The position numbers and the translations under genes were made by a program. Shown here in pieces: positions 8,258-16,045 of a stretch of DNA of 54,482 bases. How positions within the stretch are numbered: the first letter of the stretch is position 1; the number at the start of each line of letters is the position of its first letter. The notes beneath the pieces were generated by a model that made no database searches, was not told where the DNA came from, and worked only from the letters and a program-made list of their open reading frames with translations. This DNA comes from RGIG1681 sp045596905 (GTDB lineage Bacteria; Bacillota; Clostridia; Christensenellales; UBA1242): contig JAZODG010000045.1 in NCBI GenBank assembly GCA_045596905.1, forward strand, positions 1 to 54,482. The letters run 5' to 3'.

Positions 8258-9151
8258 ATGTCGCACAAGAAGCACAGAATGTATTCCGACCAACACCGTA
8301 AGTCGGAAAGCTCGCAAGTGTTTTGCTTGAATGACGAATTCAGTAAGGAGGTACCGATTTATTTTCTTGATTCAGGGGTTATTATAACCTACGCTAATAT
8401 CGAAGAATGGGAAAGCTTCGGTGCTAACGATGAAGATATTAAAGAGTTAATGGTTAAGGGTAATCCATCAAATATCACTCCAGAAGTGGCTGATGTGATG
8501 CTCAAACGCTATAGACTCAACAAAGAAGGTAAAGTTGCCTTCTGTATTCCACCAGCAGTTTATAAAGAAACTATGTTCGATGGTGGTGGAAGATTCCCAA
8601 AAACTAGAAAGTATGTTAACGAAAATTGTTTTGTTGCGTTTCCAAACATTCCATTTGAACAATTTGCAGAGTTAACAGCAGGGCTTGAAAAGGCTCTTAG
8701 GGGTGCAAAATCTGCTGACGGCAGATATGGTTTAAACCCTGAATTTAAAACCAATAGAAGGGGCAAAAGATATGATGCGAACTTTGAAGACCGTCTTATC
8801 TTGGCTCAGATTGCAGTTATCGCACTTTTAGGTAGAGAGAATGTGAGGTTTGTTAGTTGCGCACAAAAGAACGACCATCAAAACACACAAGCTGCACTTG
8901 ACATTTATTCACAATCACAATCCCTTGGCGAAAAGAAAGTGCCAAAGACTCCACGTGGTGATTTTGAACATGGTACTCATGAAATTTTCATGCAAATCAA
9001 TGGTAAAGATTTTGGTGATAGAATCAAAGGTACCGATGGTATGAGACAAGTGTCATTTATGATTGAAGAGATTGTTGAAAGATATCTTCAAGGACAAGCA
9101 GCCGTTAAAGTTGTTACACCTGATGCGCTTGGAAGAATTGAAAAGGAGTAA
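8258..9151 (+). CDS. PIN-like domain protein, copy B
   Basis: 297 residues, paralog of the protein at 6395. Shared blocks in order: (V/I)Y(Y/F)(V/L)DS, VFCITPTVYRETM versus AFCIPPAVYKETM, FPNIPFEQFAEL, GLNP, FEDRLILA, YSQSQ, HEIFMQINGKDFG, VKVVTPDAL. Candidate acidic residues are D38, E104 and D178. The fourth acid of copy A (D180) is Ser here (FVSC, S200), so if this is a PIN fold the two copies may differ in activity. Relative to copy A it has a ~15-residue basic N-terminal extension (MSHKKHRMYSDQHRK). A very strong GGGAGG box precedes it. The downstream partner starts 2 nt after the stop. Confidence 0.6.
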   Translation: MSHKKHRMYSDQHRKSESSQVFCLNDEFSKEVPIYFLDSGVIITYANIEEWESFGANDEDIKELMVKGNPSNITPEVADVMLKRYRLNKEGKVAFCIPPAVYKETMFDGGGRFPKTRKYVNENCFVAFPNIPFEQFAELTAGLEKALRGAKSADGRYGLNPEFKTNRRGKRYDANFEDRLILAQIAVIALLGRENVRFVSCAQKNDHQNTQAALDIYSQSQSLGEKKVPKTPRGDFEHGTHEIFMQINGKDFGDRIKGTDGMRQVSFMIEEIVERYLQGQAAVKVVTPDALGRIEKE

Positions 9152-9153
9152 TT

Positions 9154-9360
9154 ATGGATAGAGAATTATTTGAAAAGCTCTTGAAAGGTTATCAAGATGA
9201 CCTTAAAGGACTTGACGAAATCAAACAGCAAAACGCTGAATATTATTCATCACTTTCAGATGAAGATTTAGTTGATGTTATTGCTGGAGACATGGAAGAT
9301 GTTTACAATGATGCAGCTGAACAAGGTGCAACCATTGGAGAGGTTCCAACAAGAGAATAA
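9154..9360 (+). CDS. Small acidic partner protein, copy B
   Basis: 68 residues, acidic and helical, homologous along its whole length to the 72-residue protein at 7242. The shared core is (E)YSSLSDEDLVDVI and DVYNDAAEQG. Its ribosome binding site (AAGGAG) is inside the end of the PIN-like gene, so translation is coupled. Same position and spacing as in module A. This supports the two genes being inherited as a unit. Function unknown; antitoxin or regulatory subunit is the leading guess. Confidence 0.6.
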   Translation: MDRELFEKLLKGYQDDLKGLDEIKQQNAEYYSSLSDEDLVDVIAGDMEDVYNDAAEQGATIGEVPTRE

Positions 9361-9363
9361 AAT

Positions 9364-9396
9364 TAAAACACACTCTATAAACGGGTGTGTTTTTTA
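9364..9396 (+). terminator. Terminator after PIN-like module B
   Basis: AAAACACAC pairs with GTGTGTTTT around an 11-nt loop, then a T-tract. Confidence 0.75.
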
Positions 9397-9478
9397 TTGC
9401 AATTTTTGTCACGAAGAGACGAAAAAACGAAGTAACAGGGTTTATTATGGTTGTGTAAAAACAAAAAAAGGAGAGATT

Positions 9479-10810
9479 ATGGCAAACATAATAAACATTA
9501 CAGAAGAAAATAATATTTTAACATTTGATTCCACGCCACTTGATATTGTTTGTGGAAACACCAACTATCTTGTCAAATTTTCTTTTAGTGAAGAGTGGCA
9601 AGAGTTTGTGAGCAAGCTTGCAGTTTTTGTTGTTGATGGGGTAAAAACAACGGTGGAGTTTGAAGGTGATGAGTGTGTGGTTCCGGCACTTCCAAATTCA
9701 AATTGCTGCCTTTTGTATTTGCTTGCAGGTGACGAAAATGGAAACAGTCGTGTGTCAACAGCTTTGAGACTTAGATTGATTCCGTCAAATGATGGTGCGA
9801 TTGAATCAGACTTTGAAGGGTTTAAAAACTACTTGTCACTTGCGCTTGAAAAATTGAAACAATTTGAACAAGGCAACTATGTTGCAAAAACTGCAGAAGA
9901 GTCATTGACTCAGGTTGACTTGTCATCAGACCAAACGGTTTCAGGCTCAAAAGATTTTGTCGGGGAACTTAAATATGAAGGCGAAGTTGTTGCAAAAAAA
10001 TCGCAATTTTCTAACGAAAACTTGTTAATTAATGGTGATTTGTCAATAAATCAAAGGGGAGATACTTCTTATACGGGTTCAACGGGTGTTTATGTTTATT
10101 CGGTTGATAGATGGAGAATCTATGGTAGAGGCTCAAATATAAACACCACAACTAGGTTGGTTATTTTATATAAAGATAGCACATTTACTCAGGTTGTTGA
10201 ACTTCCAAAAAATTTGTTAGGTAAAACCGTTACAGCAACATTTAATATATCAAAACTCAAAAATAGCATTTCTGCAAGTATCACAGATGGAGTTAATACA
10301 TCAACTCTTCCACTTGTTTTGGGTGAAAATGTTTTGAGTTTTGTTATTGATGAAGCTGCAACCATGCTTGAAGTTGGATTTGCTTGTACAAGCACAAATG
10401 GTTATTTTGTTGCAGATTATGTGAAGCTGGAAGTTGGTGAATATAGCACAGGTTATCACTTTAAGTCTGAACAAGACGAACTTCGTGATTGTCAAAGATA
10501 TTTTTATAGAAAAAATTCATCAATGTCAGATGGCTATTTTGGTTCAGGGGCAGTGCGAACAAAAGAAGAGACAAGGGTGGTTGTTCCACTTCCGGTGGAA
10601 ATGAGAACTTCTCCAACACTTTTGTATTCTGGAGATTTTGCGATTCAACATTCAGTTGCTGAAACTCCAACATCAATTGCAATTTATAGCTTTGAGAAAA
10701 ATTCTGTGACACTTAGTGCTGCTGTTACTGCTACGGTTCAAGGTATGGGTGCTTGCTTAAGAGCAAATTCAGACGGAGCATATCTTGATTTTGATGCAGA
10801 AATTTATTAA
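9479..10810 (+). CDS. Orphan phage tail-fibre/baseplate-like protein
   Basis: 443 residues. The start at 9479 has AGGAGA just upstream; the longer frame running back over the previous terminator is spurious. The N-terminal ~130 residues (WQEFVSKLAVFVVDGV, CCLLYLLAGDENG) resemble the attachment domain of Gram-positive phage baseplate or tail-fibre proteins. A short coiled segment follows (ALEKLKQFEQ). The middle has the tail-fibre hallmark NLLINGDLSINQRG and YSVDRWRIYG, then a beta-sandwich, and DELRDCQRYFYRK near residue 340, also typical of tail fibres. No other phage structural, lysis or integration gene lies nearby. It may be a prophage remnant, a domesticated adhesin, or part of a phage-derived particle encoded elsewhere. 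Confidence 0.7.
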   Translation: MANIINITEENNILTFDSTPLDIVCGNTNYLVKFSFSEEWQEFVSKLAVFVVDGVKTTVEFEGDECVVPALPNSNCCLLYLLAGDENGNSRVSTALRLRLIPSNDGAIESDFEGFKNYLSLALEKLKQFEQGNYVAKTAEESLTQVDLSSDQTVSGSKDFVGELKYEGEVVAKKSQFSNENLLINGDLSINQRGDTSYTGSTGVYVYSVDRWRIYGRGSNINTTTRLVILYKDSTFTQVVELPKNLLGKTVTATFNISKLKNSISASITDGVNTSTLPLVLGENVLSFVIDEAATMLEVGFACTSTNGYFVADYVKLEVGEYSTGYHFKSEQDELRDCQRYFYRKNSSMSDGYFGSGAVRTKEETRVVVPLPVEMRTSPTLLYSGDFAIQHSVAETPTSIAIYSFEKNSVTLSAAVTATVQGMGACLRANSDGAYLDFDAEIY

Positions 10811-10821
10811 GGAGAAAAACA

Positions 10822-11052
10822 ATGGAAAATGAAATAAAAATAGAAGGAATTGAAGTGGAAGAAATTGAAAATATTGAAATTCCTGAATATGTTGAGCCAA
10901 GACCAATTGGAGTTTATGTAAAAAGAGACGTAACGGGCAGGGTTGTGAAAATTGATAGTGAACTCTTTATTGATGACCTAGCTGGTTGGGAGAAAATTGA
11001 CGAAGGTTTTGGAGATAGGTTTGCACATGCTCAATCACAATACAAAATCTAG
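10822..11052 (+). CDS. Small phage-type tail-associated protein
   Basis: 76 residues. An acidic, repetitive N-terminus (IEVEEIENIEI) precedes a conserved-looking core: VYVKRDVTGRVVKIDS, then GWEKIDEGFGDRFAHAQ. That core resembles small proteins found just after tail-fibre genes in Firmicutes phages. It starts 11 nt after the fibre gene with an AAGGAG box overlapping that gene's stop, so the two form an operon. It may act as a fibre chaperone or tip subunit. Confidence 0.6.
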   Translation: MENEIKIEGIEVEEIENIEIPEYVEPRPIGVYVKRDVTGRVVKIDSELFIDDLAGWEKIDEGFGDRFAHAQSQYKI

Positions 11053-11054
11053 AG

Positions 11055-11088
11055 AAAAATAGATAGCGTCTTGCTATCTATTTTTTTG
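11055..11088. terminator. Terminator between the phage-like pair and the M20 gene
   Basis: AAAAATAGATAGC pairs perfectly with GCTATCTATTTTT across a 5-nt loop (11068-11072). It overlaps the stop of the convergent M20 gene at 11074. Confidence 0.85.
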
Positions 11089-12165
11089 ATAATAAAAAGA
11101 TGATTTTTCAACTAATTTTAAAAGATTTTTTGAATAGGTTTTGTATTCGTTAATGTTAACATACTCATTTGGTTTGTGTGCAAGGTTTAAGTCACCCACG
11201 CCATAAATGACTGCGTCGCCAGAGTAGTTTGTGAAGTATCCAGCTTCGCAACCACCTAAAAAAGTTGTGTCTGAATTTTTATTTAATTTTATAATATTTT
11301 GCATTTTTTTAATATTTTTATTATAAAATGCAGGTATTTTTAATGTATTTTGCAGTTTATATTCAAAACCAACGTATTCTGCCTTTAAAGATTTTAATTT
11401 ATTTTTAATTGATTTTATAAACAATTTAACTTGATTTTCATCAAATGAACGAATATCAAATTTAAAGGTTGCTTTTTCAGGAACCTTGTTTGTGGCTTCT
11501 CCACCAGATATAACTGCACAGTTTGAAGTCAGGTCAAACTGTTTTTGAGTTTCTTCAATAAATGTGATTAGCTTAGAAGCAATGCAGATTGAGTTGATGC
11601 CGTTTGATGGCACGCTACTGTGACAAGTTTTGCCATAAAAATCAATCACATATTCATAACAACCTTTTGATTTGAGTTTGAAAGTACTATTGGTTGGTTC
11701 ACCGATAATTGTAAATTTTGGTGTTATTTTTAGATTTTTTAACATTGAAATAATTGTTTCAATACAATTTAGATTTGTCTCTTCATCTGTTGATTGTGTG
11801 AATATAATTGGATAAGGCAGCTTTGATAATGTTTCTATATTATCAAGAATAATTGCAGTGAAGCTTTTCATATCAATTGTTCCAAGCCCATAGAGTCGGT
11901 CATCAACTTGGGTTGCAACAAATGGATTGTTTTGGTTTTCTGATAGGCTTGCAGGGACTGTGTCAATGTGTCCGGACAAAACGATAGGTGACACATTTGA
12001 AAGTTCAGTGTTTATTCCTGCAATTAATGAAATTTTTTTGTTGGTTTTATTTTTAATTATTTTTATTTCTTTTACTTTATTTTCTAATTTAATTTTTATA
12101 TATTCAATTATTTTATCTTGATTTTCTGACGAATCAAGACTAATGAGTTCGCTTAGTGTTTTCAT
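11074..12165 (-). CDS. M20-family metallodeacylase, acetylornithine deacetylase-like
   Basis: 363 residues, dinuclear zinc hydrolase. Metal and catalytic motifs are in order: SGHIDTVP (His and catalytic Asp), GTIDMKSF (bridging Asp), STDEET (general-base Glu and metal Glu), GEPT, HSSVPSNGIN in the dimerisation domain, and HKPNEYV (last metal His). The GLGTIDMK and HKPNEY patterns are closest to ArgE-type N-acetylornithine deacetylase. Succinyl-diaminopimelate desuccinylase or a dipeptidase cannot be excluded. The start at 12165 has AAGGAGA at ideal spacing; the frame upstream runs into a leader hairpin. No arginine genes are adjacent. Expression appears controlled by an attenuator-like leader (12181-12366). 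Confidence 0.75.
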   Translation of the reverse strand: MKTLSELISLDSSENQDKIIEYIKIKLENKVKEIKIIKNKTNKKISLIAGINTELSNVSPIVLSGHIDTVPASLSENQNNPFVATQVDDRLYGLGTIDMKSFTAIILDNIETLSKLPYPIIFTQSTDEETNLNCIETIISMLKNLKITPKFTIIGEPTNSTFKLKSKGCYEYVIDFYGKTCHSSVPSNGINSICIASKLITFIEETQKQFDLTSNCAVISGGEATNKVPEKATFKFDIRSFDENQVKLFIKSIKNKLKSLKAEYVGFEYKLQNTLKIPAFYNKNIKKMQNIIKLNKNSDTTFLGGCEAGYFTNYSGDAVIYGVGDLNLAHKPNEYVNINEYKTYSKNLLKLVEKSSFYYQKNR

Positions 12166-12180
12166 AATTTTCTCCTTCAA

Positions 12181-12366
12181 ATAAAAAGCCCAGTGTTGTT
12201 TGTGTTTCAAAACATACCACTGAGCTATTTTTATTTAAGGATTCAATTAATATGTTTTGCAGACATCAGAAAATGCACCTGCAAAACATGAGTTATTGCA
12301 AGTGTTTATCTTTTATGATGCCATGCCATAAATAGATTAAACATATTTTTTCTCCTTTGGTTTTAT
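12181..12366 (-). promoter_or_regulatory. Attenuator-like mRNA leader of the M20 deacylase gene
   Basis: On the minus strand, an 11-bp perfect stem forms between segment 1 (12279-12289, ATGTTTTGCAG) and segment 2 (12252-12262, CTGCAAAACAT). A terminator hairpin follows, with arms 12218-12226 (AGCTCAGTG) and 12187-12195 (CACTGGGCT) and a TTTTTAT tail (12181-12187). Segment 2 can instead pair over 9 bp (CAAAACATA, 12251-12259) with TATGTTTTG (12208-12216), which lies inside the terminator hairpin. This is the mutually exclusive 1:2 / 2:3 / 3:4 layout of an attenuator. A short leader peptide precedes it. The controlling signal is unknown. Confidence 0.65.
12306..12344 (-). CDS. Twelve-residue putative leader peptide (MFNLFMAWHHKR)
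   Basis: An AAAGGAG box (12352-12358) sits 7 nt before an ATG, giving a 12-codon reading frame ending at TAA (12306-12308). It is the first frame after the promoter and lies upstream of the alternative hairpins. The His-His-Lys-Arg end could be a stall site, but no single amino acid is strongly repeated. The stop lies 16 nt before segment 1, so how a stalled ribosome would affect folding is unclear. Confidence 0.5.
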   Translation of the reverse strand: MFNLFMAWHHKR

Positions 12367-12372
12367 ATTCTC

Positions 12373-12401
12373 AGTATAAGCCCATATAAAAATTTTGTCA
12401 A
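12373..12401 (-). promoter_or_regulatory. Promoter of the M20 gene leader
   Basis: Perfect TTGACA (12396-12401), 17 bp, TATACT (12373-12378). The start is expected near 12366, giving a ~200-nt leader before the M20 ATG. Confidence 0.85.
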
Positions 12402-12411
12402 GGGGCAAAAT

Positions 12412-12729
12412 TTAATTTGGGGTTTCCATGTAGCCAACAGGCTTTCCTGTGCTGATTGCGTATTCGATTTCAGACCTAGTGCTTGTGCCAATATAACCGT
12501 TTTTGTTTATGACGAAAATTTCGTCAGCCATGTCAATCTTTCTTTTATGCATATCATCAAGCATTTCTTTTGTGCCTTCTTTCCATACTTCATTGTCGCC
12601 CGAATGACCGAATAAACCAACGCTGATTACAATGTTTCCTTCAAGGGATAATCTTTTTTGTTCAGCAAGAAATTCATCTTTGAACTTTGTGCTTCCACAA
12701 AGGGTTATTACTTTATATTTTCCAACCAT
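12412..12729 (-). CDS. Nucleoside 2-deoxyribosyltransferase-like protein
   Basis: 105 residues. The N-terminal ITLCGSTKFKDEF, a central KIDMADEIFVINKNGYIG and SEIEYAISTGKPVGY match the short Rossmann-like family related to nucleoside 2-deoxyribosyltransferases (DUF4406-type). It lacks the length of full deoxyribosyltransferases, so its substrate may be another nucleotide-sugar bond. The ribosome binding site is AGGAGAG. Monocistronic; the next minus-strand promoter begins 10 nt before its stop on the genome map. Confidence 0.6.
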   Translation of the reverse strand: MVGKYKVITLCGSTKFKDEFLAEQKRLSLEGNIVISVGLFGHSGDNEVWKEGTKEMLDDMHKRKIDMADEIFVINKNGYIGTSTRSEIEYAISTGKPVGYMETPN

Positions 12730-12968
12730 ATTGCTCTCCTAAATATTATTATAAAATGTATATATTCTATAAATTATAATATAAAAATACATTTTAACTC
12801 AAAAATTTTATTAATTATAATTTTGAAAAATTACATATAAACTTTTGATAAAAATATTATATCACAAAAAATAAATTAATTACAATTAAAATAAATGGTG
12901 GGTGGCTAGAAAATAATTTATTGACGGAATATTTCTTTTGTGTTAGTATAATTTCGTTAGGTGAAATT

Positions 12969-13736
12969 ATGAACGAATTAGAAAAATATTATAACAAATT
13001 TAACGAAGACAAAAGGCTGTTGTCAAGGCATGGTCAAGTTGAATTTTTTGTTGCTAATCACTATATTGATGAAGTGATTGGTGGAAGAGAAAACTTGGAC
13101 ATTTTAGATGTTGGTGCAGGTACTGGTAGATATTCAGTTAGGCTTGCTGAAATGGGGCATAACGTGACTGCTGTTGAACTTGTTAATAAAAATGTTAGTC
13201 AAATTAAAATGAAGTCAAACAAGGTTGTCGCAAAGCAGGGTGATGCAATTAATCTTAGGTTTAAGGATAATGCGTTTGATATTGTTTTGTTGTTTGGACC
13301 ACAATATCATTTGATTAGTCATGAAGAAAAACTTAAAGCTATTAATGAAGCTAAAAGAGTTGTGAGACCTGGTGGACACATTTTGATTATGTATTTGATG
13401 AATGAGTATGCAGTTATTACTTATGCGTTCAAAGAAGGTAATTTAAAAAAATGTTTGGCTGACGGAAAACTTGATGAAAACTTCCAAACAATTACAGATA
13501 AAAGTGACCTATATAGCTATGTGAGAATTGAAGAGATTAATAAGCTCAAAGAAGAAGCAGAATTAAAGAGAATAAAAATTATTGGTGTTGATGGTGCGAC
13601 TGATTACATTAGACCAGTTATAAATAAACTTGATGATGAAGATTTTGAAGTTTATAAAAATTACCAATTATCAATTTGTGAAAGACCTGAGCTTATGGGC
13701 GCAAGTTCACATATACTTGATATTTTGCAAAAATAA
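12969..13736 (+). CDS. Class I SAM-dependent methyltransferase
   Basis: 255 residues. SAM-binding motif I is LDVGAGTGRYSVRLA, motif II VTAVELVNKN, motif III GDAINLRFKDNAFDIVLLFG, and post-motif VVRPGGHILIMYL. The C-terminal ~90 residues are a cap typical of small-molecule methyltransferases; the substrate is not deducible. The start at 12969 follows AGGTGA. A TATAAT box is at 12947-12952, with TTGACG 20 bp before it, a longer spacer than normal. The 240 bases upstream are extremely AT-rich with no further feature seen. Confidence 0.75.
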   Translation: MNELEKYYNKFNEDKRLLSRHGQVEFFVANHYIDEVIGGRENLDILDVGAGTGRYSVRLAEMGHNVTAVELVNKNVSQIKMKSNKVVAKQGDAINLRFKDNAFDIVLLFGPQYHLISHEEKLKAINEAKRVVRPGGHILIMYLMNEYAVITYAFKEGNLKKCLADGKLDENFQTITDKSDLYSYVRIEEINKLKEEAELKRIKIIGVDGATDYIRPVINKLDDEDFEVYKNYQLSICERPELMGASSHILDILQK

Positions 13737-13785
13737 AAAACGCAAATATATTAAAAAAATATGCAAAAAATATATAAAATAAAGC

Positions 13786-13822
13786 AAAAAGCCTTTATCA
13801 ATTAAGATAAAGACTTTTATTT
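13786..13822. terminator. Bidirectional terminator, methyltransferase/HAD genes
   Basis: AAAAAGCCTTTATC pairs with GATAAAGACTTTT (one mismatch), with A- and T-tracts either side. It overlaps the stop of the gene at 13817. Confidence 0.75.
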
Positions 13823-14389
13823 TGAGCGTTTTAAAACTTCTCTATAAATATCCATCCAGTTATAAACTGTTGTAACATTTTTTAATTTTACTTCTTTAAC
13901 GCCTTGGTCACGGAGATAAAGAACTTCAACTTTTGAACCCTTGAACTGTTCAACGTTGAGTGGGTTGTCGTCAATCATTAGGTCAAGGTTTAGTTCTTCG
14001 CATTTTTGTGCTTTGTGTCTTTCACCCCAAATAATCATTTCTGGTTTGATTGAAAGTTTTTTTAGTGCTTTTTTTGTTAATGCGATTTCTTGTTTCCTAA
14101 AGCAGCCACGAAGTGTGATGAGATAAAACTTGTGACCCAATTTGCTGAGTTCTTTTAAAATTTCGTTTGCTCCTGGCATGAAGTTGCAATCTTTTACTGT
14201 CTTGTCATAGCATTCAGTGAAAAATCGTTTTGATTCTTCATCTGTCCAGTTGAAACGGGCTTCTAAAGAAACTTCATTCAAGTTTGTTAGTGGTTTGCCA
14301 AGCACGGTTGTTGACCAATATTCTGCAGCGAATCTTAAAACCCTTTCACTGTCTAATATTACGCCATCAAAATCTATTCCAATATTCAT
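13817..14389 (-). CDS. HAD-superfamily hydrolase (5'-nucleotidase-like)
   Basis: 190 residues. Motif I is GIDFDGVILDSE with the nucleophile Asp and acid/base Asp; motif II is YLITLRG; the Lys is in the KPEMIIWGERHKAQK region; motif III is LMIDDNP. Order and size suit small phosphatases such as 5'(3')-deoxyribonucleotidases, but the substrate is uncertain. The start at 14389 has AAAGGA 7-8 nt upstream. It follows the sugar-kinase gene by 17 nt and is probably transcribed with it. Confidence 0.7.
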   Translation of the reverse strand: MNIGIDFDGVILDSERVLRFAAEYWSTTVLGKPLTNLNEVSLEARFNWTDEESKRFFTECYDKTVKDCNFMPGANEILKELSKLGHKFYLITLRGCFRKQEIALTKKALKKLSIKPEMIIWGERHKAQKCEELNLDLMIDDNPLNVEQFKGSKVEVLYLRDQGVKEVKLKNVTTVYNWMDIYREVLKRSK

Positions 14390-14406
14390 ATTATTTTTCC
14401 TTTTGT

Positions 14407-15405
14407 TTATCTTTTTATGTCTTTGCATTGATTTGATAAGAAACTTTCAACGTCAGCAAGTGTTTGGGTGAATGCATCACCATGTTCGCAGTGTTTGAGC
14501 ACGTCACAAGCAACACCGACATTGATTGCTGTTTGTGGATCGTTCCAGTTTTTCATTAAACCATAAATAACGCCACCGGCAAATGCGTCTCCACCGCCAA
14601 CTCTATCAAGAATATCAAATGGATATTCTTCAGTCTCAAGCTTTTTGAGGGAATCGTTTTCAATGTAATAAGCAAAACCTTTTAAGGCATTTCTTGATGA
14701 TGTGAAAACGGTTCTTTTTGTGTGAACCAAATATTTAATGTTAAACTTTGACAAGAACGCTTTGATTACTTCATCGTCTTCGCCTTTAATATCAAAGAAT
14801 GTTTTTATGTCAAAAAGGTTTCCGATGCAAACGTCAACGTATGGTATGATTTCTTTATATTTTGATTTTGCTTCTTCAACTGACCAAAGCTTTGAACGAT
14901 AGTTGAAGTCAAACACAACAGTTAGTTCCATTTCTTTTGCTTTTTTGGCTAAGTGAGCTGCAACGTCAGATGTTTTTGTTGAAAGGGCAAGGGAAATACC
15001 TGATGTGAAATAGCAATGTGCACCTTTAAAAATTTCATCAGCGTTAATATCGTTGATATCAATGTCTCTTATTGCTGCATTATCACGGTTGTAAATGACG
15101 TTTGAAGGGCGTTCGCCGAATCCTTCTTCAACAAAATAAATGCCAAGTTGTGAGCCTTTTCTGACCACATTTGAGATATTGACTTTGTTTTTTGTTAGGT
15201 GTCTGATTGCGCCTTCTCCAATAGAGTTTTCAGGAATAACTGAAACGTAATCACTCTTGCAACCAAGTGAAGACAAGGTTATAAGCACGTTTGTTTCGCT
15301 TCCACCATAATAAACATTATAAAGTTCAGAGTCTTTAATTAATCTGTGATTTGCTGGTGAAAGACGCATCATAATTTCGCCAAAACCAACTATTTTTTTA
15401 TTCAT
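14407..15405 (-). CDS. PfkB-family sugar kinase, 2-keto-3-deoxygluconate kinase-like
   Basis: 332 residues. Ribokinase fold: N-terminal GFGEIMMRLSP, YYGGSETNVLITLSSLG for sugar binding, VVFDFNYRSKLW, and the catalytic anion-hole DRVGGGDAFAGGVIYGL. The FGEIMMRLSP start and DFNYR motif point to KDG kinase (KdgK), which phosphorylates 2-keto-3-deoxygluconate. A second, diverged paralog lies at 33234. No KDPG aldolase is next to either. Promoter region TTGACA with overlapping TATAAT boxes (15425-15455) and GAGAGG upstream. Confidence 0.75.
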   Translation of the reverse strand: MNKKIVGFGEIMMRLSPANHRLIKDSELYNVYYGGSETNVLITLSSLGCKSDYVSVIPENSIGEGAIRHLTKNKVNISNVVRKGSQLGIYFVEEGFGERPSNVIYNRDNAAIRDIDINDINADEIFKGAHCYFTSGISLALSTKTSDVAAHLAKKAKEMELTVVFDFNYRSKLWSVEEAKSKYKEIIPYVDVCIGNLFDIKTFFDIKGEDDEVIKAFLSKFNIKYLVHTKRTVFTSSRNALKGFAYYIENDSLKKLETEEYPFDILDRVGGGDAFAGGVIYGLMKNWNDPQTAINVGVACDVLKHCEHGDAFTQTLADVESFLSNQCKDIKR

Positions 15406-15480
15406 AGCATACCTCTCTAGTTTAATTATATTATATATTTTCGGGCGATTGTCAAACTCAAAACAAAGATTAATTAATAT

Positions 15481-15993
15481 TTAGTAGATTTGATATAAAA
15501 ATTTGACCTGTGGGATTGATTTTTCCTCTTGGTCTTCATCTTCATGAACCAGTTTTCCACCCATTTTTTCATAAAAACCCCTTGCTGGAAGATTGTATTT
15601 ATTGCATGAAATAATGAACTGATTTGTTCCGGCTTCTTTCAATTTATTGTATGCAAAATCAAACAGGGCTCTTCCAAGACCTTTGCCTTGGTGGTCTTTT
15701 AAGATATAAAAAAGGATAATCTCTCTGTTATAGGTTTTAAAAGGGCGAAGTGGTTCGCCAGTGCAGATATAAGCCACAATATTGTCATTTTGTTTTGCAA
15801 CAAAAAGGTCTTGCTTTTTGCTAAGCACAAGCTTTTTGAACTTTTCTTCTTGTTCTTCATAATTAAACCCGTCAATCTTGGCGTCACTATAAATGCCACG
15901 ATAGGTGGTTTCCCAAACTTGTCGCTTTACTTTAGCGATTTCTTTGCAATCTTCAAGAGTTGCTGGAATAATATTATAATTTAAATATTTCAT
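15481..15993 (-). CDS. GNAT-family N-acetyltransferase
   Basis: 170 residues. GNAT motif A is IILFYILKDHQGKGLGRALFD, with the acetyl-CoA pyrophosphate loop QGKGLG; motif B is NKYNLPARGFYEKMGGKLV. N-terminal RQVWETTYRGIYSD is common in Firmicutes GNATs of the PhiN/YjaB-like group. The substrate is unknown. Start at 15993 with GGAGA and a TATAAT box ~27 nt upstream. Confidence 0.8.
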   Translation of the reverse strand: MKYLNYNIIPATLEDCKEIAKVKRQVWETTYRGIYSDAKIDGFNYEEQEEKFKKLVLSKKQDLFVAKQNDNIVAYICTGEPLRPFKTYNREIILFYILKDHQGKGLGRALFDFAYNKLKEAGTNQFIISCNKYNLPARGFYEKMGGKLVHEDEDQEEKSIPQVKFLYQIY

Positions 15994-16045
15994 AATTGTT
16001 TCTCCATATAGATTATAACAAAATTTGAAAATAAAGATAAATAAA

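Noticed and set aside
12181..12366. T-box riboswitch before the M20 gene
   Set aside because: No conserved T-box sequence (AGGGTGGNACCGCG-like) or specifier stem; a short translated leader fits better.
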